56,803 nucleotides of DNA from positions 1,395,268-1,452,070 of the forward strand of contig QEOQ01000122.1 of assembly GCA_010279815.1 (NCBI GenBank), in the 5' to 3' direction. The notes beneath the pieces are model-generated. The model did no database searches, had not been told where the DNA came from, and was given only the letters and a program-made list of their open reading frames with translations. A program made the translations under genes and the position numbers. Below are positions 11,171-22,318 of the stretch, in pieces; positions within the stretch are counted from its first letter, which is position 1, and each line of letters begins with the position of its first letter. This DNA is from Brachionus plicatilis (lineage: Eukaryota; Rotifera; Eurotatoria; Ploima; Brachionidae).

Positions 11171-13817
11171 TTGAATTTTTATAAAATCTAAAGGAGTTGA
11201 TAATTGATTGTCAAGAGGGTTTTTATCTAATCATAAAAATAATTTGTAGACACGCGATTGCGGCGTGCTGAATTCGGCTATTTTTGGATCAAGGAATGAC
11301 GGACCCAGCAGATCAGAATGCCTTTGTTAATTTTTTTTTTTTAAATTATGATTTTGTGTTTAGAAAAAATATTTGAACATTTTAGCATCAATTTTAAAAT
11401 GCCTTTTGAACATATTTTATTTTTTTTGCTTGCTGATTCTTAAAATAAACTTGTCTTTTAAATCAAAATAATTATTTATTTAAATAAGTTTTATTTCGGA
11501 CCAGGGTTAATCAATTTACAAAGCTAAAGTTTGAGAATAAATTATATTTATTTATGGTCAGAGCAGCTGGTGGTGTTTTTTTTTATTTTTTTTGAGCAAT
11601 TTTATGAGTGCGTTGTTTTTAAATTTATCAAGATATTTTTTGCATAATATAGATAAATATGCTTGAGTTTATAGAATAATCTATGCAGATAGAATTTTAC
11701 TTTAAGATCCTATTTTGAGAAGCTTCTTAGCATATTTTTTATGTTCTTAAATCAATAAGTGTATTAAATATTGAAGTATAATTTACTCTGTATTTTGTTT
11801 AGCTTTAATTTTTAGCAGCTAGTTCTGAAAGTTTATTTTTTGAAAAAAAAGCCTCAAATGAGCTTTTATTTTTGTCATGTTAGCGGCATTGAAAATTTTA
11901 GACAAAAAAATTCAAAAATCTTAAAAGAATATTTTCTAAAATTTTAAAATTGTTTCTTTAAATTGTATCAGCTGATGCATTCAATGTACCAGCTAATTCC
12001 AGCCTCTGCAAAAATTTCAAAAAATTCACTCATATTAAAGTTTACTTAGGTAACTGTGTAGAGTAGTTTAGAGAGGCAGGATTAAGGTGATTCATAGAAT
12101 GAATGGAACAATCTGCAAAAATAATTTTGCGCTTTAAGAAAAATGCTATCAAGATTTTGTTCATTTTTACTTTTTGATTTTGGTTCCAAAATTCAAAATA
12201 CCAAGTTATTATATTTAAAAAAGCTTTGTTATTCTAAATATTTTTAATCAAAAATGTGTGATCATTTTTGCAAGATAATAAAATTAAATTATAAGATATC
12301 CAGTTTTTATTTTATTTTTGACGTCAAATAAAAAACATTTTATTCGATAAAAGATACTGAAAAATAATAAAATTAATGTATAAAATACTCAAGGTTCTCA
12401 AGGTATGATTAAATTTTTTTTAATTTCTAAAAATTTGATTATTTTTTTTTAATTATTTTTGTCAAAGTTAAAAATTGTTTATTAAAATAAATTTTATTTA
12501 CCATCTTGATTTACTTTACTAATGATATCAAAATTTAGGTTAAGTGTATACAATTTAAAATAAAAAATCATAAAATTTGTAAAAGCATACTCATTCGAAA
12601 TAAATGTTTATTTAATAAAAAATTTTTGGATTTTTACTTAGCAATGAAGTACAAAATGAGATATTATCACTTCTGCATCTTAATTATAGATTTAAATTAA
12701 ATTTTCATATAAAAAATGTTACCCTGAATCGTTCATCATAAAGCGGAACTTTTTTTTTTAATAATTTAAAATTCACTTGATCTCTTTGTTCTTATTAATT
12801 TTACCTTTAGTCCTATTGAAAAGAATTTTATTTTTGAAATTCTTTGAAGATCTGTATGAAAATTCAAAATGCAAAGATTTTGGGCTCTTAGAAGTTTTTG
12901 ATGCTCAAATCATCAGACCAAGTTTTAATAATGAAAAAAACTTATTATTTTTTAATGTAGAGATACATTTTTGGATTTAACTTACTATGTTAATATCAAA
13001 AGTTAATGAATGCAAAAGAGCAAAAAATTTATCACTTAAAATTTAAATATCTTAAAATAGAATCATTTAGATGATCTGCACTCCGCAATGTGGATTTTGT
13101 AGACTCTAACTTTTAATTAAACATTGAATGTTAAATCTAAAAATGTATCTCTTCATTAATTCTATTTAAAAATAAAAAATTATTTCATAATTAAAAATTG
13201 ATTGGATCATTTTTGGCATCAGAAATTAATCACAAATTTCAAAGAGCCCAAAATTTTTGCATCAAAAATTTCAAAAATAAAATTATTTTCAATAGTAAAT
13301 TTGACAAAATTGAAGCTTTATAAACTTTGATAATGAATCAAAATGTGTTTCAATAAATTCATTAAATTATATTTAATATGATTAAAATTAATTCTAAATT
13401 AACACAGGAAATTATAATGATCTAATAAAATATGAATATTTTGATATGCTTTTTGTCTCATTGATTTTATTTAGTAAAAAATTTTTTTGAAATTTTTAAA
13501 TTTCATCTAAATGTCAAAATTCATTCATCCCAAAAAAATTAATCCTGAATTTGGTAATAATTACATAGGCTGTTTAATTTTAAAAACAATTTTACTTTGA
13601 GAAAAGAAAATAAACCAATTTTCAACTCTAAATAAATATATAATTTGATAAAAAAAATTATCAAAAATTTTTTTTTATCTTTTTTTTTAAACTAAAAGGT
13701 TAAATGAAACAAAGTTTGTTTCACCATTTAAAATTTAAAGAAAAATCTGTAGTATAAAATCCATTTTTTTATTAAGAATTCAAATTTTGTATATCAGCAA
13801 AATTTTTCATTAATTGA
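11171..13817. other. Intergenic, 5' flank of PMCA, no gene seen
   Basis: About 2.6 kb of A/T-rich sequence upstream of the calcium pump. The pump's promoter should lie near 11170-11350, where composition is less skewed (ACACGCGATTGCGGCGTG at about 11250), but no defined motif can be named. A 67-codon open frame at 12777-12980 has no recognisable features and is not called. Confidence 0.4.
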
Positions 13818-14190
13818 TCAGAAAATAAATAGAATTATTAATAAAACAGTTAAGAGATAAAATGAGCAAGAAGTTGTCCATTGAATCCAAAATGTAAATA
13901 CCAAAAGAACAATTTGTAATTGTAAATGCATATTAAGAGCTCTGATGCGTTTTCTACTACCATGGTTCAATGAATTTTCAATATCTTTGGAAAAAAATGA
14001 AATGCACTTATTTTTAAGAATATTCATGCTAAGCATTAAAATAATTCCAACTAATAGCAAACTCAGTAGTAAAGAAAACCAAAATAAAAAATAAAATGTA
14101 GATTTCTGAAATTTTGAACTAAAATTTACATCAAGGCTGAAAGGTTTCATTCCAAATGTAAGAGGTGCGACTGGGATGATTGGAATCTTG
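13818..14190 (-). CDS. Putative membrane-protein exon, two hydrophobic helices
   Basis: The minus-strand frame is open from about 14190 (an ACAAG acceptor-like site precedes IPIIPVAPLTFG) to a TGA at 13818-13820. It shows a long hydrophobic segment (FYFLFWFSLLLSLLLVGIIL), a basic loop (HGSRKRIRALNMHLQLQ), then a second hydrophobic segment ending LLTVLLIILFIF. The spacing of helix, basic RKRIRALN loop and helix would fit TM5-loop-TM6 of a rhodopsin-like receptor, but the TM6 signature residues are absent. No flanking exon was found. It may be an exon of a degenerate receptor or a chance open frame. Confidence 0.3.
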
Positions 14191-14382
14191 TAAGGATTAG
14201 AGAATAAATAAAAGAATAAATTGAAGATTAAATATTATTGAGTAACTATTTTTGTGATTTTAAGAAGAAACCAAAAACTAAACTAATGATAAAAGTTAAT
14301 TATCCTAATTACTATCCGATAGTGTTATCGTTTTAAATTGAAAACATCAGCAAAATTAAAATAAAATAAACATTTAAAATAT

Positions 14383-15070
14383 TAGGTTGTTTAATAAGTT
14401 TTTTCGTCCATTTTTAAATGAAAAAATCTCATCAAAGATTAAACTTTTTTATGCAATGTTGTACATCATTTGAAAGAGCAATTCTTGTTCTTTCAAATGA
14501 TATATAAGATTATTTGTTTGCTTTTTAAATTTCTAAATAATTAATTAAATAAAAATGTATGACAAAAAAATGCATATCCGCCATTGCATGTTATTCAAGT
14601 TTAACGAAGGAAAAAATGCGATAGCGGCTACCAAATCGATTTGTTTGGTATATGTGGATCTAGTTCGATAACCAGGTTAACAAAAAACAATGGGTCGACC
14701 TGATCAAGAGCCATTACCTACTCCGAAAAACGACTCGGAACACGATAGAGAATCTAGGCTGGGACGTCTTATCTCACTTAGCTTATTCACCAGACTTAGC
14801 TCCTTCAGATTACCATTTGTTCCGATCCATGCAGCACTTCCTCAGTGAAAAAAGTTTCTCAGACTTGGACGAAATCAAAAAAGACATCAGTCAATATTTC
14901 ACCTCAAAACCAGCCAGCTTCTACGAGCGAGGAATCAAAATGCTGCCAGAAAGATGGAAGATGTGTATTTCTAGCGAAGGAAATTATTTTAGTGACTAAT
15001 TATATTTTATTTTAATTTTTATAAATAAATAAAATCTAGAAATAAACGAAAAAACTTATTAAACAACCTA
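14383..15070 (+). mobile_element. Internally deleted mariner transposon
   Basis: The element is bounded by TA at 14383-14384 and 15069-15070. The 23-bp terminal inverted repeats are identical (start GGTTGTTTAATAAG; ends 14385-14407 and 15046-15068). Full mariners are about 1.3 kb; this copy is 688 bp and keeps only the two ends of the transposase gene. Perfect repeats suggest a fairly recent insertion or cross-mobilisation. Confidence 0.9.
14555..14999 (+). pseudogene. Mariner transposase, N- and C-terminal remnants
   Basis: From ATG 14555 the frame gives a typical mariner DNA-binding start (KKMHIRHCMLFKFNEGKN, then AIAATKSICLVY). The centre, including the first catalytic Asp residues, is missing or out of frame (14650-14760). 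The C-terminal part resumes with LGWDVLSHLAYSPDLAPSDY and HLFRSMQHFL and ends GNYFSD at the stop 14997-14999. The SPDLAPSDYHLF block carries the third catalytic acidic residue of mariner D,D34D enzymes. It lies within the inverted repeats at 14385 and 15068. No functional enzyme can result. Confidence 0.9.
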
Positions 15071-16233
15071 ATAATATTTAAAATTCAAGTTGAAGCAAGT
15101 AGCCGCTTCTACCATGTAAAAATAAAGGAAATTAAATTAAAATCAAAAATACAGATCTCTTACATTATTATTTTTATTTATGATTTATTAATTTATTTTT
15201 CTTTATAATAAAATAAATAAATAATAAAACCTTACATATTTTTTAATTTGTTTTCTTACTTGTTTCGAATACATATCAATATTAGCTAGAAGTCTTAATT
15301 TGGAGCTCTTTTTTCAGTTTTTTTTTTCGCTTTTTTTATGAAAAGATTTTTTTTTGACAATTAAGTCCAAGAATGTAGATGCGTTACACAAAAAATAGAA
15401 AAAAGCCAGTAGACGCGTCTACCGGCGTTTCAATAGTGAGCTCACGTCTGAGCCTAACTCTTTTAGACTAGTCTGCTAAATTTTAGCTGACCGAAATCTT
15501 TAACTATATCATTTAAAAGATCGGCAATTAAGCACTTTGATTTAACAAAAAGTAAAAGATAAACGGCTAACAACTTACAGAATTTTCAAAGCGGTCTAAT
15601 TAGCTGGTAAAAAAGTCGCGATAAAATTTTCGATAAAAGTCAATAAGCAAATGGCCGAAAGATTTGAATAATTGTTAACAAATAAAATTGATTATTTTGT
15701 AAACGTCTTTTTGAATGGTTCAATTCCATGCGCAATGATCAGTTAGCTAACTTTAGAAAACAAGATTAAATTAAAAATCCTCTTTTTTTTATCGAAAATT
15801 TACTTTTTCAAAAAAAAATCAGCGAATTATACAGCATGATTATTCAAAAAAATATGTCACTGAATACGCTACTTCTTTTTCAGAAAAATATCTATCTAAG
15901 TGCATTTTCGCTTTTTAGTTAATGTAAAAGGTCAAAATTGTAACCAGTGTTTGATATAAAATAGCATTTCTTAATTATATTTTCGACATGTCTTAAAAAT
16001 CGAATAATTACGTTATATTGATTATTTATAGTAATAAATTACTCAATATGCTTTTGTTTTTTTAAATTACCTATCATTTACTTAATTTTTCTCAAAAATC
16101 TGTTAGTAAATAATACTGTATTGTTCTATTTCTATTTTAAAATCAAATTTATTATATATAAATTTATCATTTGACAATCATGATCACGCTTGAAATAAAA
16201 GGTCTTGGAGTTGATATTTAAGTGATAAATTGG
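15071..16233. other. Intergenic, no gene seen
   Basis: A/T-rich DNA. The only structured item is a 14-nt perfect palindrome, GTAGACGCGTCTAC at 15409-15422, in a locally GC-richer patch (15400-15480). A related word, AAGTAGCCGCTTCTACC, is at about 15096. No open frame of interest is seen. Confidence 0.4.
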
Positions 16234-16840
16234 TCAAATTGATTCACAGATATTTATCTTTTGTCCTAATTTTAATAAATATGTTTTTCGTGAAGGTGTT
16301 TTAAAAATTATCTGAATATCTGATTCAGTTATAACTGACTCTGACCTGACTATTCCATTTCTAGATAAGAAACCTAAAAAGATCTTGTTTCTGTTTAGAA
16401 ATCTAATTTCTATAGCCTTATAATTATTATTTTTTTCAATTATTTGTATCATTTTTACTTTAACTCATTTCGAAGCTATCAGTTCCCCGTAGTTGCTGTT
16501 AGAACCAGATTTTGAAGGATAAAGAATTCATCGAAATATTTTTCATATTTTTGAATTTGAAGTATTTTATGTTTATGCTGCTAGTCGTTTATTGATCAAT
16601 TGAAGCAAGTTAAAGGATATTGAATCAAAATCGGCTAGCATTAGATCATGCTCGGCGTTTAAATCATTGTAAGATTTGGATATCTTTTTGTCATAGGCTC
16701 TCCTGTCAAATATATTCCTTCACTTGTGATCCGGAATGGCATGTTACGCTCTATGATTGTAGTGTCTATCTGGAATACTTGATTTTTAGAAACTGCAGGA
16801 TTACCCACGAATGTAAATTTTGCTTACTTGATTATCTTAA
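16234..16840 (-). other. Possible decayed coding fragments, minus strand
   Basis: Broken minus-strand frames carry sensible protein-like runs: NPAVSKNQVFQIDTTIIERN and PFRITSEGIYLTG (16660-16815), then in another frame FDRRAYDKKISKSYNDLN with AEHDLMLADFD (about 16590-16715), and a 72-codon open frame at 16234-16452. The order FRIT..GIYLTG..FDR(R/E) recalls a cadherin repeat, but calcium-binding motifs are not seen, so this is a guess. The opposite-strand open frame at 16620-16937 has no protein-like features. Confidence 0.2.
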
Positions 16841-17139
16841 ATGGACATTTTTAACACTAACTTTTCAAATATATATTGCTGAATCTACTTGGCAGAATAA
16901 GTCTTTTGGTAGACACGAGGACATGGAGTTGATATAATTTTTTTCTTTTTCCATGTACACTCTAATTTCAACTCTAATAAATGAACATTTATATGTTTCA
17001 AAGCAAGGTTAATAGTAGGCTACTAATGGTTTTGTTTCAGACACACATTGTTCATTTTTACAACTTATTCTCTCCTTGTAACAAAACTTAGAAAGAGAAA
17101 TTGTCATACAAACAGAAATTGTCGTAGCCAAACATTCAA

Positions 17140-17600
17140 CTATGGACATTTCATATTGAGGCACCGTTCTTTGTCAAGTATTTGCTTAACTTTTTGATGA
17201 TTCAAGATAGAATCGTCGGCTATGGTGAAGCCGAATCCTTTGGGACCTTTGACAATAGGCACAAAAAGCTCATTATATTCTTCACAGCAATACTCGTCGG
17301 GGTAAGTTGAATTATGCGGATTGAGCTCTAGCTCAACTGGAATCTGTTTTACACTTTGGTTAATATTTTGGCTGGATGTGTTCCTGAGAGTGCTTGAGGT
17401 GAGCTCGTCAACAGCTGCCAAAGGCGCCTGACTCTCCGGGTTTATTGCTGCCAGTGACATTATCTCAATGTTTGGATCGTTTGGATCTATGGACATGGGT
17501 TAGCCGCGACACACGTCCAAATCAGCAAAGTTTCCCTTTGGTATTGACTGGAACTGACGGAACTGTTGGATTCTGCGTCCAACTCGAAATAAGACTTAAA
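17140..17600 (-). pseudogene. MAGI-type PDZ scaffold gene fragment
   Basis: Minus-strand reading gives IPKGNFADLDVCRG, a stop codon, then PMSIDPNDPNIE, a Ser/Thr-rich linker, and finally LFVPIVKGPKGFGFTIADD with QKVKQILDKERCLN. In MAGI (membrane-associated guanylate kinase, inverted) scaffolds an RGYPLPFDPDDPN-like segment precedes a PDZ domain whose carboxylate-binding loop is GFGF. Both are present in the right order. MAGI proteins organise cell junctions. Here the Tyr of RGYP is a TAA (about 17503-17505), upstream reading needs a second frame, and the PDZ domain stops after its first third (CLNMKCP, stop). No neighbouring exon carries the rest, so it is a dead fragment, probably a partial duplication. 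Confidence 0.7.
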
Positions 17601-17699
17601 ATTAAAATAAGACTTTTCATCTTTTCGATATATAGCCATTTTCAATTATTGTTGAAGTTAACTAAAAGATTTTGATGAAAAGCAAACAATTGTTTGAAT

Positions 17700-17966
17700 T
17701 AAATAAAATTTCTTTAGCAAAGTAAAATTTTTGGTCAAATTCAAAGAGCTCAATTTTGCTCAAATATTTTTAAATGCGCAATTAAATTTCATTGTATTTT
17801 TAAAAATTACAACCCTTTTTCAAAAGTTTACAAATAAAGCTTTGAAATTTAAAAAAAAATTAAAAATCTGCGATGAAATTTAATAGCGCATCTAAAAATA
17901 TTTTAGCAAAATTGAGCTCTTTGAATTTGATTTAAAATTTTACTGTGAAATCTCTTTGCTCGAAAA
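17700..17966. repeat. Inverted repeat, arms about 80-95 bp
   Basis: The left arm at about 17713-17795 (including TCAAATTCAAAGAGCTCAAT) and the right arm at about 17870-17963 are reverse complements with a few mismatches and a spacer of about 75 bp. No target duplication is clear. It abuts the 3' side of a minus-strand reverse-transcriptase relic. Confidence 0.6.
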
Positions 17967-17990
17967 TTTGTTTAATACTGTGTCAGACCA

Positions 17991-18330
17991 TCAAAGACAT
18001 GCTTTAAATTTAGCTATTAGTCGTCTATGCGGAACATTTTCAAATGCTTTTGCAAAATCAAGCAGAATAACATTAACAGCAATACTTTTGTCTAGACTCA
18101 TTGAGATGAAATATAGAGTTTTCAGAAGATTAGATGGACATGACTTTTTCTTGACAAATCTATGCTGTTCTCTAGATATAATATTATTCTTAGAAAGATA
18201 GTCTTCCATTTTGGTTCTTATGATGCTTTCCATAATTTTGTAAGGAATTGAAGACACAGGACGATAATTGCTTGCCGTTGATTTGTAATACTTGCTGATC
18301 TGAATTGTATTGGAAGCTGACTATTGGAAA
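17991..18330 (-). pseudogene. Non-LTR reverse transcriptase fragment
   Basis: The minus frame runs NTIQISKYYKSTASNYRPVS, SIPYKIMESIIRTKMEDYLS, then REQHRFVKKKSCPSNLL and ILLDFAKAFENVPHRRLI. This is the finger/palm N-terminal part of a non-LTR reverse transcriptase: NYRPVS, the Q(H/G)GF box (here QHRF), and DFxKAF(D)xVxH with Asp as the first catalytic residue. The frame stops at 17991, before the YxDD box. It differs in sequence from the relic in the PMCA intron, so it is probably another lineage. Confidence 0.85.
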
Positions 18331-18774
18331 AAGATACTCTGAAAATTTAAGTTAAAGGAACAGTAAATATAATAACTTTTTTTGGTCCTAAGCAAGTTAA
18401 TACCAAAAGAAACTTATACCACAAGTCTAATACCAACGAAGTTAATATTAAGGTCAAAGCCATATTTTTGAATTTTATGTAACGATTGTTATCTCAACAA
18501 ATGTAATTAAATCTAAATGCAAATCTCAAATTAATTATCTAATTTGAATTTTACTTAGTTTATTTCAGTCACACAAATCAAATTTCAAACCTAATTATTA
18601 ATGAACTAATAATTATCTATTCTTCTTTTATAACTTTTGTAATCATAAGCAGTTTTTTTTTATTGCAAACTAAATATGATCTTTAGCATCTTTTATAATC
18701 TTTGATAAAAAAAATACAAATATAAATTACTCTAACTCTAATTAAACTTTTGGATTTCAAATTTAAGTCAAAAA

Positions 18775-20094
18775 ATGAAAATTTTGAATTATTTTTTTTG
18801 TTTAATTGTTTTAGTAGATCAGTGGCTTTACATATACAATACAAATTTGGATGGCGGAAACTCATTTATTCAAAATAAGTGCAGCGCTCAAGAAAAAGTT
18901 TCATCTTCATTTGATTTAATAGTTGATGGTTTTGAATTTATGTCTGATTTGACAAACTTTCTTGGAGCACTGAACATAATTTCTAGAATAGAAGACAAAA
19001 TATTTGATCAAAATTCAATAAGCAATTGTGATTTGAGTAATCAACTTGACAGAGTAATAAACAAGCTGGAAAATCTTGAGTCTGTGGTAAGATGTGTCTG
19101 GCACTCTCACTATTACAGAGAACTTCTATCAAAAATAGAACATTTAATTGATGCTTACAAACAGCATGCTCTAAAACCTAGAAATTCTACACTGATTAAG
19201 TTTCAAAAACAATGCCAGAGTGAATCCGAAGGAATTTCAAAAATTTATTCACTCATCAAAATGCTTTTTAAAGAAAACGAACTTTTGGATAATATTGAAA
19301 ATTGTTGTCACTATAAAACTAAATTGTATACAATTCTTTTCAGAAAGTTGATAAGCCTGTCAACATTGTTTTTAACAGCACTTAAATTTTGTGAAGAATC
19401 CCAAAATAAAAAGAGTGACTTTGAACCAAAATTTTTCTATGATGATGTAGAAAATGTTATCAATTATTTTACCAAAGATGCCATTTTGCAACGGTTTGTA
19501 ACAGATAAAGGAGCATTTGGATTGGAAAGTAGCATTAAAAGACTGACAAATAAAAGTGTTTCTTTGTCTTCATTCCAAGATGATTATGACTTCTTTAGAT
19601 GGAAAGTTGTCTATGTGATTGATAGCTCTTTTGCATGTTATTCTGAAAACGCTTGGAAAATGGAATGTACGTCTAGATACGCTAGTTGGACTGATTTGAG
19701 TTCTATTTTTTGCGGATCAATGCATGATTTTAATGAAGTTGGTTCGCAAAGAATTCATGCTCTGGTAGCCTGGTGTCATAAAGAAAAGGAGGAAGTAAAA
19801 AGTACAAATAAAGTTTTAGATGAATACAATGGTTTAAATGAAAGAAGATCAATACTTAATTATGTTATTAGTCAAACAAATGATGCAAATAAAAGAATTA
19901 ATTTTGCCATTACTATTTTAAAAGGAAGCCTTTTTTTTAATTGGATGAATCCGGTAGAAAGCCATGGTGGCATGAACTACAAAAGAACTTCAAAATGGTT
20001 CCACGGAACGTACGACACCTATTGGTCAGAGTGGTACCCAAAGCAATCGATAGGAAATTATCAGAAGTTCAGAAATTTTGCTATAATTTTGTAA
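18775..20094 (+). CDS. Secreted orphan protein, 439 aa
   Basis: The frame is open from ATG 18775 to the stop at 20092-20094. The first 25 residues (MKILNYFFCLIVLVDQWLYI) form a likely signal peptide, so the product enters the secretory pathway. The mature part is helical and has about ten cysteines spread over it (for example NCDLSNQ, VRCVWHSHYY, ENCCHYKTK, SSFACYSENAWKMECTSRY), suggesting disulfides. Aromatic residues cluster in the C-terminal third (WFHGTYDTYWSEWYPKQ). No transmembrane segment follows the signal. It stands alone, with retrotransposon debris upstream. I do not recognise a domain. An additional 3' exon cannot be excluded. Confidence 0.65.
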   Translation: MKILNYFFCLIVLVDQWLYIYNTNLDGGNSFIQNKCSAQEKVSSSFDLIVDGFEFMSDLTNFLGALNIISRIEDKIFDQNSISNCDLSNQLDRVINKLENLESVVRCVWHSHYYRELLSKIEHLIDAYKQHALKPRNSTLIKFQKQCQSESEGISKIYSLIKMLFKENELLDNIENCCHYKTKLYTILFRKLISLSTLFLTALKFCEESQNKKSDFEPKFFYDDVENVINYFTKDAILQRFVTDKGAFGLESSIKRLTNKSVSLSSFQDDYDFFRWKVVYVIDSSFACYSENAWKMECTSRYASWTDLSSIFCGSMHDFNEVGSQRIHALVAWCHKEKEEVKSTNKVLDEYNGLNERRSILNYVISQTNDANKRINFAITILKGSLFFNWMNPVESHGGMNYKRTSKWFHGTYDTYWSEWYPKQSIGNYQKFRNFAIIL

Positions 20095-20334
20095 TAATTG
20101 AAATTGACTTTAATTTATTTTTTTTAAACAAGTCGCACCTCCCCTGCTATATTTGTTTATCTTGCTTTAAGTTATGAGTTGATTTTTTTTATAACATTTT
20201 TATTTGTCAGCTATTACAAAGAATATAAAAGGATATTAGTATAATTATTTCCTTTGTATGTTATTTTGCTATTGTAAAATCAACATTTAAAATTTGTCGT
20301 TTTTGTTCCAGTAATGGTTCAATAGACTAAGGAA

Positions 20335-21766
20335 TTACAAACTATAATTGGCCGTTGATGTAACTGTTAATTTCTTTTTGGGTTTAATGGATTCTTCTTC
20401 TTCGTGTTCTTTGACTACCTTTTCGTCATTCTCATTCTCAAAACACAATTCCGGGTCATAGTAATCGTCGTCTTCAACTTGATCGTCGACTGTATCATAC
20501 AAAGATAAATTCGATAAGCTTTCAATGCAACTTAATTGAGTATTACTTGAGCACGGTTCATTACTAGACGTGACTCGGAAAATTTTGAAATTTTTATTTA
20601 ATTTTTAAAAAGATTATTTAGCAAAAAAAATTTTAATAAATCGATCTAATGAGAATTTTATTTTTTAAGTAAAAGAAAACATTGAGGAAAAAATTTCAAA
20701 TGATTTCGAAAAAAAAGTCCTTTGATGACTGAAATTTGTTTTATTTGAAGGAAAATGGTAATTTTAATTTTTTAGGACCAAAAAAAATACAAAAAACTGA
20801 ATAAAAAAAAAATTTTATTTTCATTATTTTTTTATTTTTGAGAGTATCTAATTTTGGCTTTAAAAGATTTTTGACGATAATATTTTGACTTATTTTAACT
20901 TGAATAATTCTGATGCATTTTTTTCGTCATAAATAATTTCCATGCATAACAGTTTTGACTCAGTTTAATTTCAACGCATTTAAATAAAGTTTTTAATTCT
21001 AAATTAAATAAAATTTTATAAGTTCATTTTTATTTCTTAATTAAAAATTGATAAAAAATTTGTTTTTTTGGGACACAAATTGATATTGATTTACTCACGA
21101 ATGATTTCAGCATTCATGAAATCACTAAAGGCTTTTCTGTCTATAGAATATATTGGGTTATCACTTAAATTTAAATAAACCAAACCGGTTAGACCTTTAA
21201 ATGTAAATTCATTTATCTTTCTTATTTTATTTTTTCTCAACATAAGCTTTCTTAGTTTTGACAAACCATTGAACGAGTTATCTTCTATTAGATCTATTTC
21301 GTTTTCTTCTAAAAAAAGTTCTTCCAAATTTATAAGATCTATAAAAAAACATATTGTTAAATATTATTCAAAACTTTGAAATAAATACCAGAAAACATTC
21401 GTTTTGTTATGGTTCTTATTTTATTGTTATTCAAATTTGCTTTTTTTAAACTTTTTAAATTGCAATCTAACAAATTTTTAAATAAGTAGGAATTTCTATC
21501 CACTTGATTAAACCTCTTCTCCATCATTAATTTATCCTTTTCTGTTTGGTAATGTCTGTATAATATTTCATCTTCTCTTTCATAACAAATAAAATTCAAA
21601 GTTAAACTGGTCAGATAATCAAGTCCATTTAGATAGCTTTTATGCTCGCTTCTAATTCTGCAGTGAATAAAATTCAAAGTCCGAATCTTTAATCCTCCAA
21701 AAGCGTTTGAATCAATTAAAGGGAAAGTACAGTTTCTAAATTCCAATCCATCTATTTCATCTATTA
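20335..21766 (-). CDS. Leucine-rich-repeat exons of family copy A, with acidic C-terminus
   Basis: Three exons join in phase: 21389-21766, 21099-21338 and 20335-20573. The first two encode leucine-rich repeats (LTSLTLNF, LKKANLNNNKIRTI, LEELFLEENEIDLIED, LRKLMLRKNKIRKI, LVYLNLSDNPIYSI); LRRs normally bind proteins. The donor of the second exon is a strong GTGAGT. The last exon is acidic (VEDDDYYDPELCFENENDEK) and ends KKLTVTSTANYSL, stop. Only copy A keeps this exon. The upstream acceptor (TTTTAG before VIDEIDGLEFRN) shows that more 5' sequence belongs to the gene; the likely candidate is the exon pair at 26519-27435, now 4.7 kb away. I saw no signal peptide or membrane helix. The function is unknown. 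Confidence 0.7.
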
Positions 21767-22314
21767 CTAAAATGAAAAACTTTTAATAGTTATTTATATA
21801 AATTGATGTGATCGTGAAATTCAACAAACTAAAATAACTGATTTTTTCAACTCATTTCTGACTAGAATTTTGACCAGACTAAAAAATATTTTATGTTTGG
21901 TTTAATGGAGTTCGTATCAGAATTTACTAAAGCCATGTAAAAAAAGTCTGGACAAGTCTGAATTGAATTCTAAGTCATGTAATTAAATAATTATTAATTT
22001 TGATCTGGATAAAAAAATAATTTGAAAGCTCTTCTACCGAAACTTGAAAAAAAAATTTTTAAAAAATTTTGAAAATTTTTCTTCTTTAGATTTTGAAGGC
22101 TTTTGCAGTCAGAGTACATGGAAACGTCAAAAGAGAATGGAACAAGAACATATATAAAATATTAAAAGAACTAGTGGAATATTATGATGATAGCTTAATT
22201 TGATTTTAGCTTATTTGTTTTCTGTGACGAGCTAAAGTCCTTAAGATTAAGAATAAAATAAAAAAAATTAAATCAATTAAAATAAAATATGGAAAAAAAT
22301 TATAAAATTAAAAA
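21767..22314. other. Shared 5' flank of the LRR exons
   Basis: This stretch is conserved with the matching region of copy C (36530-36890) and in part of copy B (33380-33520). Examples are TTTGGTTTAATGGAGTTCGT and AAAGTCTGGACAAGTCTGAA at 21898-21960. It is presumably an intron or flank of the LRR gene. No open frame is conserved across the three copies. Confidence 0.5.
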
Positions 22315-22318
22315 AAAG

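Noticed and set aside
16620..16937. 105-codon plus-strand open frame with many cysteines
   Set aside because: The opposite strand gives more protein-like runs. No domain or start context on plus.
17956..18201. 81-codon plus-strand open frame
   Set aside because: Antisense to the reverse-transcriptase fragment, which has recognisable motifs.
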